A stretch of 7,484 bases of DNA from Deltaproteobacteria bacterium (GTDB lineage Bacteria; Myxococcota_A; Polyangia; Palsa-1104; JAEUJZ01). Below the pieces are notes generated by a model. The model worked only from the letters and a program-made list of their open reading frames with translations, did not search any database and had not been told where the DNA came from. This document shows positions 6,262 to 7,484 of this stretch, in pieces. The stretch is taken from positions 1 to 7,484 of the forward strand of contig JAGNNG010000079.1 of assembly GCA_017990795.1 (NCBI GenBank), written 5' to 3'. The position numbers and the translations under genes were made by a program. How positions within the stretch are numbered: position 1 is the first letter of the stretch; every line of letters starts with the position of its first letter.

Positions 6262-7484
6262 CTAGGCGTGTGTCCCTGCAATCGGTGAGCCCTGCGGCGC
6301 CCCCGGAATGCGCGGAATCAGTCGGTCCACCACCTTTGCGGTCGACAGGACCCCTGGCATACCCGCTCCTGGGTGGGTGCCGCCGCCGACGATATATAGG
6401 CCCTCGACATCCTCGGACTGGTTGTGGGGTCGGAAGTAGGCCGACTGGCGCAAGATGGGCTCTATGGAGAAGCCACTGCCGTATAGCGAGGACAGCTCGG
6501 TGCGGAAGTAGTTGGGCGCGATGTGGCGCGTGGTCACCATCGACTGCGACAGGCCGGGCAGGGAGGTCTCCTCCAGCATCTTGTAGATGCGGTCGCGGTA
6601 CGGCGTGCCTTCCTTCTCCCAATCGACGGGGTTGTCGCCGCCCAGGTGGGGCACCGGTGACAGCACATAGAACGCATCGCTGCCCTCTGGGGCCAAGCTG
6701 GTATCGGTGGCCGTGGGCCGATGCAGGTACAGCGAGAAGTCGTCGGCCAGTTTCTTATTCGTAAAGATGTCGTCCAGCAGTCCGCGGTAGCGCGGTCCTA
6801 GCAGGATGGTGTGGTGGGCGATGTCGGGGTACTTCTGCTTGGTGCCAAAGTAGGCCACAAACAGGCCCATCGAGTAGCGCATGCGCTCGACGCGCTCGTT
6901 GGTGTACTTGGCGCGGGCTCCCTCCTCTAGCAGGTAGCGGTAGGTAAAGCCCACGTCGGCATTGCTGACCACCAGCTGCGCCGGCAGCACCGCCCCGCCT
7001 TTGAGCCTCACCCCAGTGGTCCGCGGCTTCTCGGGCCCGGACTCGGTGAGGATCTGCTCGACGGTCTCGGACTGGCGAATCTGCCCACCGATGGACACAA
7101 ACAGGTCCACCAGCGCGCGCACGATCGAGCCGGTGCCACCCTTGGCAAACCACACGCCCCACTTGCGCTCCAGGTACAGGATCAAGGCGTAGATCGAGGT
7201 CGTCTGGTACGGATTGCCCCCGACCAGCAGCGGGTGGAAGCTCAGCACGGTGCGTAGCTCGTCGCTTTTGATGAAGCGCTTGACCATCTGATACACCGTC
7301 AGATGCGACCGCAGCTTCATCATGGCGGGCACAATCTTGAGCATGTCGGTCAAGCGGCCAAAGGGCACGTCGCCCAGCTGCTCAAAACCGACGCGGAAGA
7401 TCTTTTCGCTCTCGGCCACGAAGCGCAGGTAGCCGTCGATGTCGCCGGGGCTGAACTTGCGGACTTCCTCGACCATCTTGTCGG
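6262..7484 (-). CDS. crtI: CrtI-type carotenoid (phytoene) desaturase, C-terminal part (5' end outside window)
   Basis: CrtI enzymes are FAD-dependent, membrane-associated desaturases that convert colourless phytoene stepwise to neurosporene or lycopene. About 407 residues are visible and the frame is open to the right edge; the ATG at 7476 is internal. Full-length relatives have roughly 490-510 residues, so the N-terminal dinucleotide-binding GxGxxG segment is what is missing. Family marks in order: FSFHPLLVGGNPFQTTS-like text (SFHPLLVGGNPYQTTSIYA), FAKGGTGSIVRALVDLF, the VVSNADVGFTYRYLL segment, HHTILLGPRYRGLLDDIF, DDFSLYLHRPTATD, AFYVLSPVPHL, FRPHNQSEDVEGLY, and the C-terminal FAD-contacting GGGTHPGAGMPGVLS with TAKVVDRLI (about 6320-6410). 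The stop is TAG at 6262-6264, 36 bp from the convergent envelope-protein gene. The exact product (phytoene versus a later carotenoid step) cannot be fixed from this fragment. Partner genes such as crtB would be expected outside the right edge. Confidence 0.93.
   Translation of the reverse strand, partial: DKMVEEVRKFSPGDIDGYLRFVAESEKIFRVGFEQLGDVPFGRLTDMLKIVPAMMKLRSHLTVYQMVKRFIKSDELRTVLSFHPLLVGGNPYQTTSIYALILYLERKWGVWFAKGGTGSIVRALVDLFVSIGGQIRQSETVEQILTESGPEKPRTTGVRLKGGAVLPAQLVVSNADVGFTYRYLLEEGARAKYTNERVERMRYSMGLFVAYFGTKQKYPDIAHHTILLGPRYRGLLDDIFTNKKLADDFSLYLHRPTATDTSLAPEGSDAFYVLSPVPHLGGDNPVDWEKEGTPYRDRIYKMLEETSLPGLSQSMVTTRHIAPNYFRTELSSLYGSGFSIEPILRQSAYFRPHNQSEDVEGLYIVGGGTHPGAGMPGVLSTAKVVDRLIPRIPGAPQGSPIAGTHA

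Overview
This window is a GC-rich (roughly 62-65 % by eye) bacterial chromosomal segment. The best guess at origin is a member of the Myxococcota (the old delta-proteobacteria). The reasons are a zinc-ribbon plus Ser/Thr-kinase-fold protein of the kind abundant in that phylum, a large envelope protein made of a beta-barrel, carboxypeptidase-regulatory-like modules and an OmpA-like end, and a CrtI-type carotenoid desaturase of myxobacterial flavour. The assignment comes from gene style only; no rRNA or other marker is present.

Layout: (1) positions 1-341, plus strand, the C-terminal end of a PASTA-domain protein. (2) A strong hairpin at 394-431 that can terminate from both sides and separates it from the convergent citrate synthase gene gltA (482-1804, minus). 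(3) A 507-bp divergent intergenic region (1805-2311) with no convincing gene but several operator-like repeats, including two 11-bp tandem direct repeats and three GTCATT words 10-11 bp apart. (4) A 592-residue tail-anchored protein (2312-4090, plus): a zinc ribbon, a protein-kinase fold that has lost every catalytic residue, a long Pro/Ala-rich linker and one C-terminal membrane helix. (5) A 50-bp gap with two perfect inverted repeats. (6) A secreted outer-membrane-type protein (4141-6225, plus): signal peptide, predicted beta-barrel, two beta-sandwich modules and a degenerate OmpA-like domain. (7) The C-terminal four fifths of a phytoene-desaturase-like crtI (6262-7484, minus), running off the right edge.

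gltA and crtI are ordinary metabolic genes (TCA cycle, carotenoids). The interesting part is the central pair, 2312-6225: a cytoplasmic, membrane-anchored pseudokinase followed in the same direction by an envelope protein whose OmpA-like domain has also lost its usual peptidoglycan-binding residues. Both keep a recognisable fold while losing the residues that define the activity. A working idea, and only an inference, is that the two form an envelope scaffold or sensing pair acting by binding rather than catalysis. No mobile element, CRISPR array, tRNA, rRNA or recognised defence system was seen.
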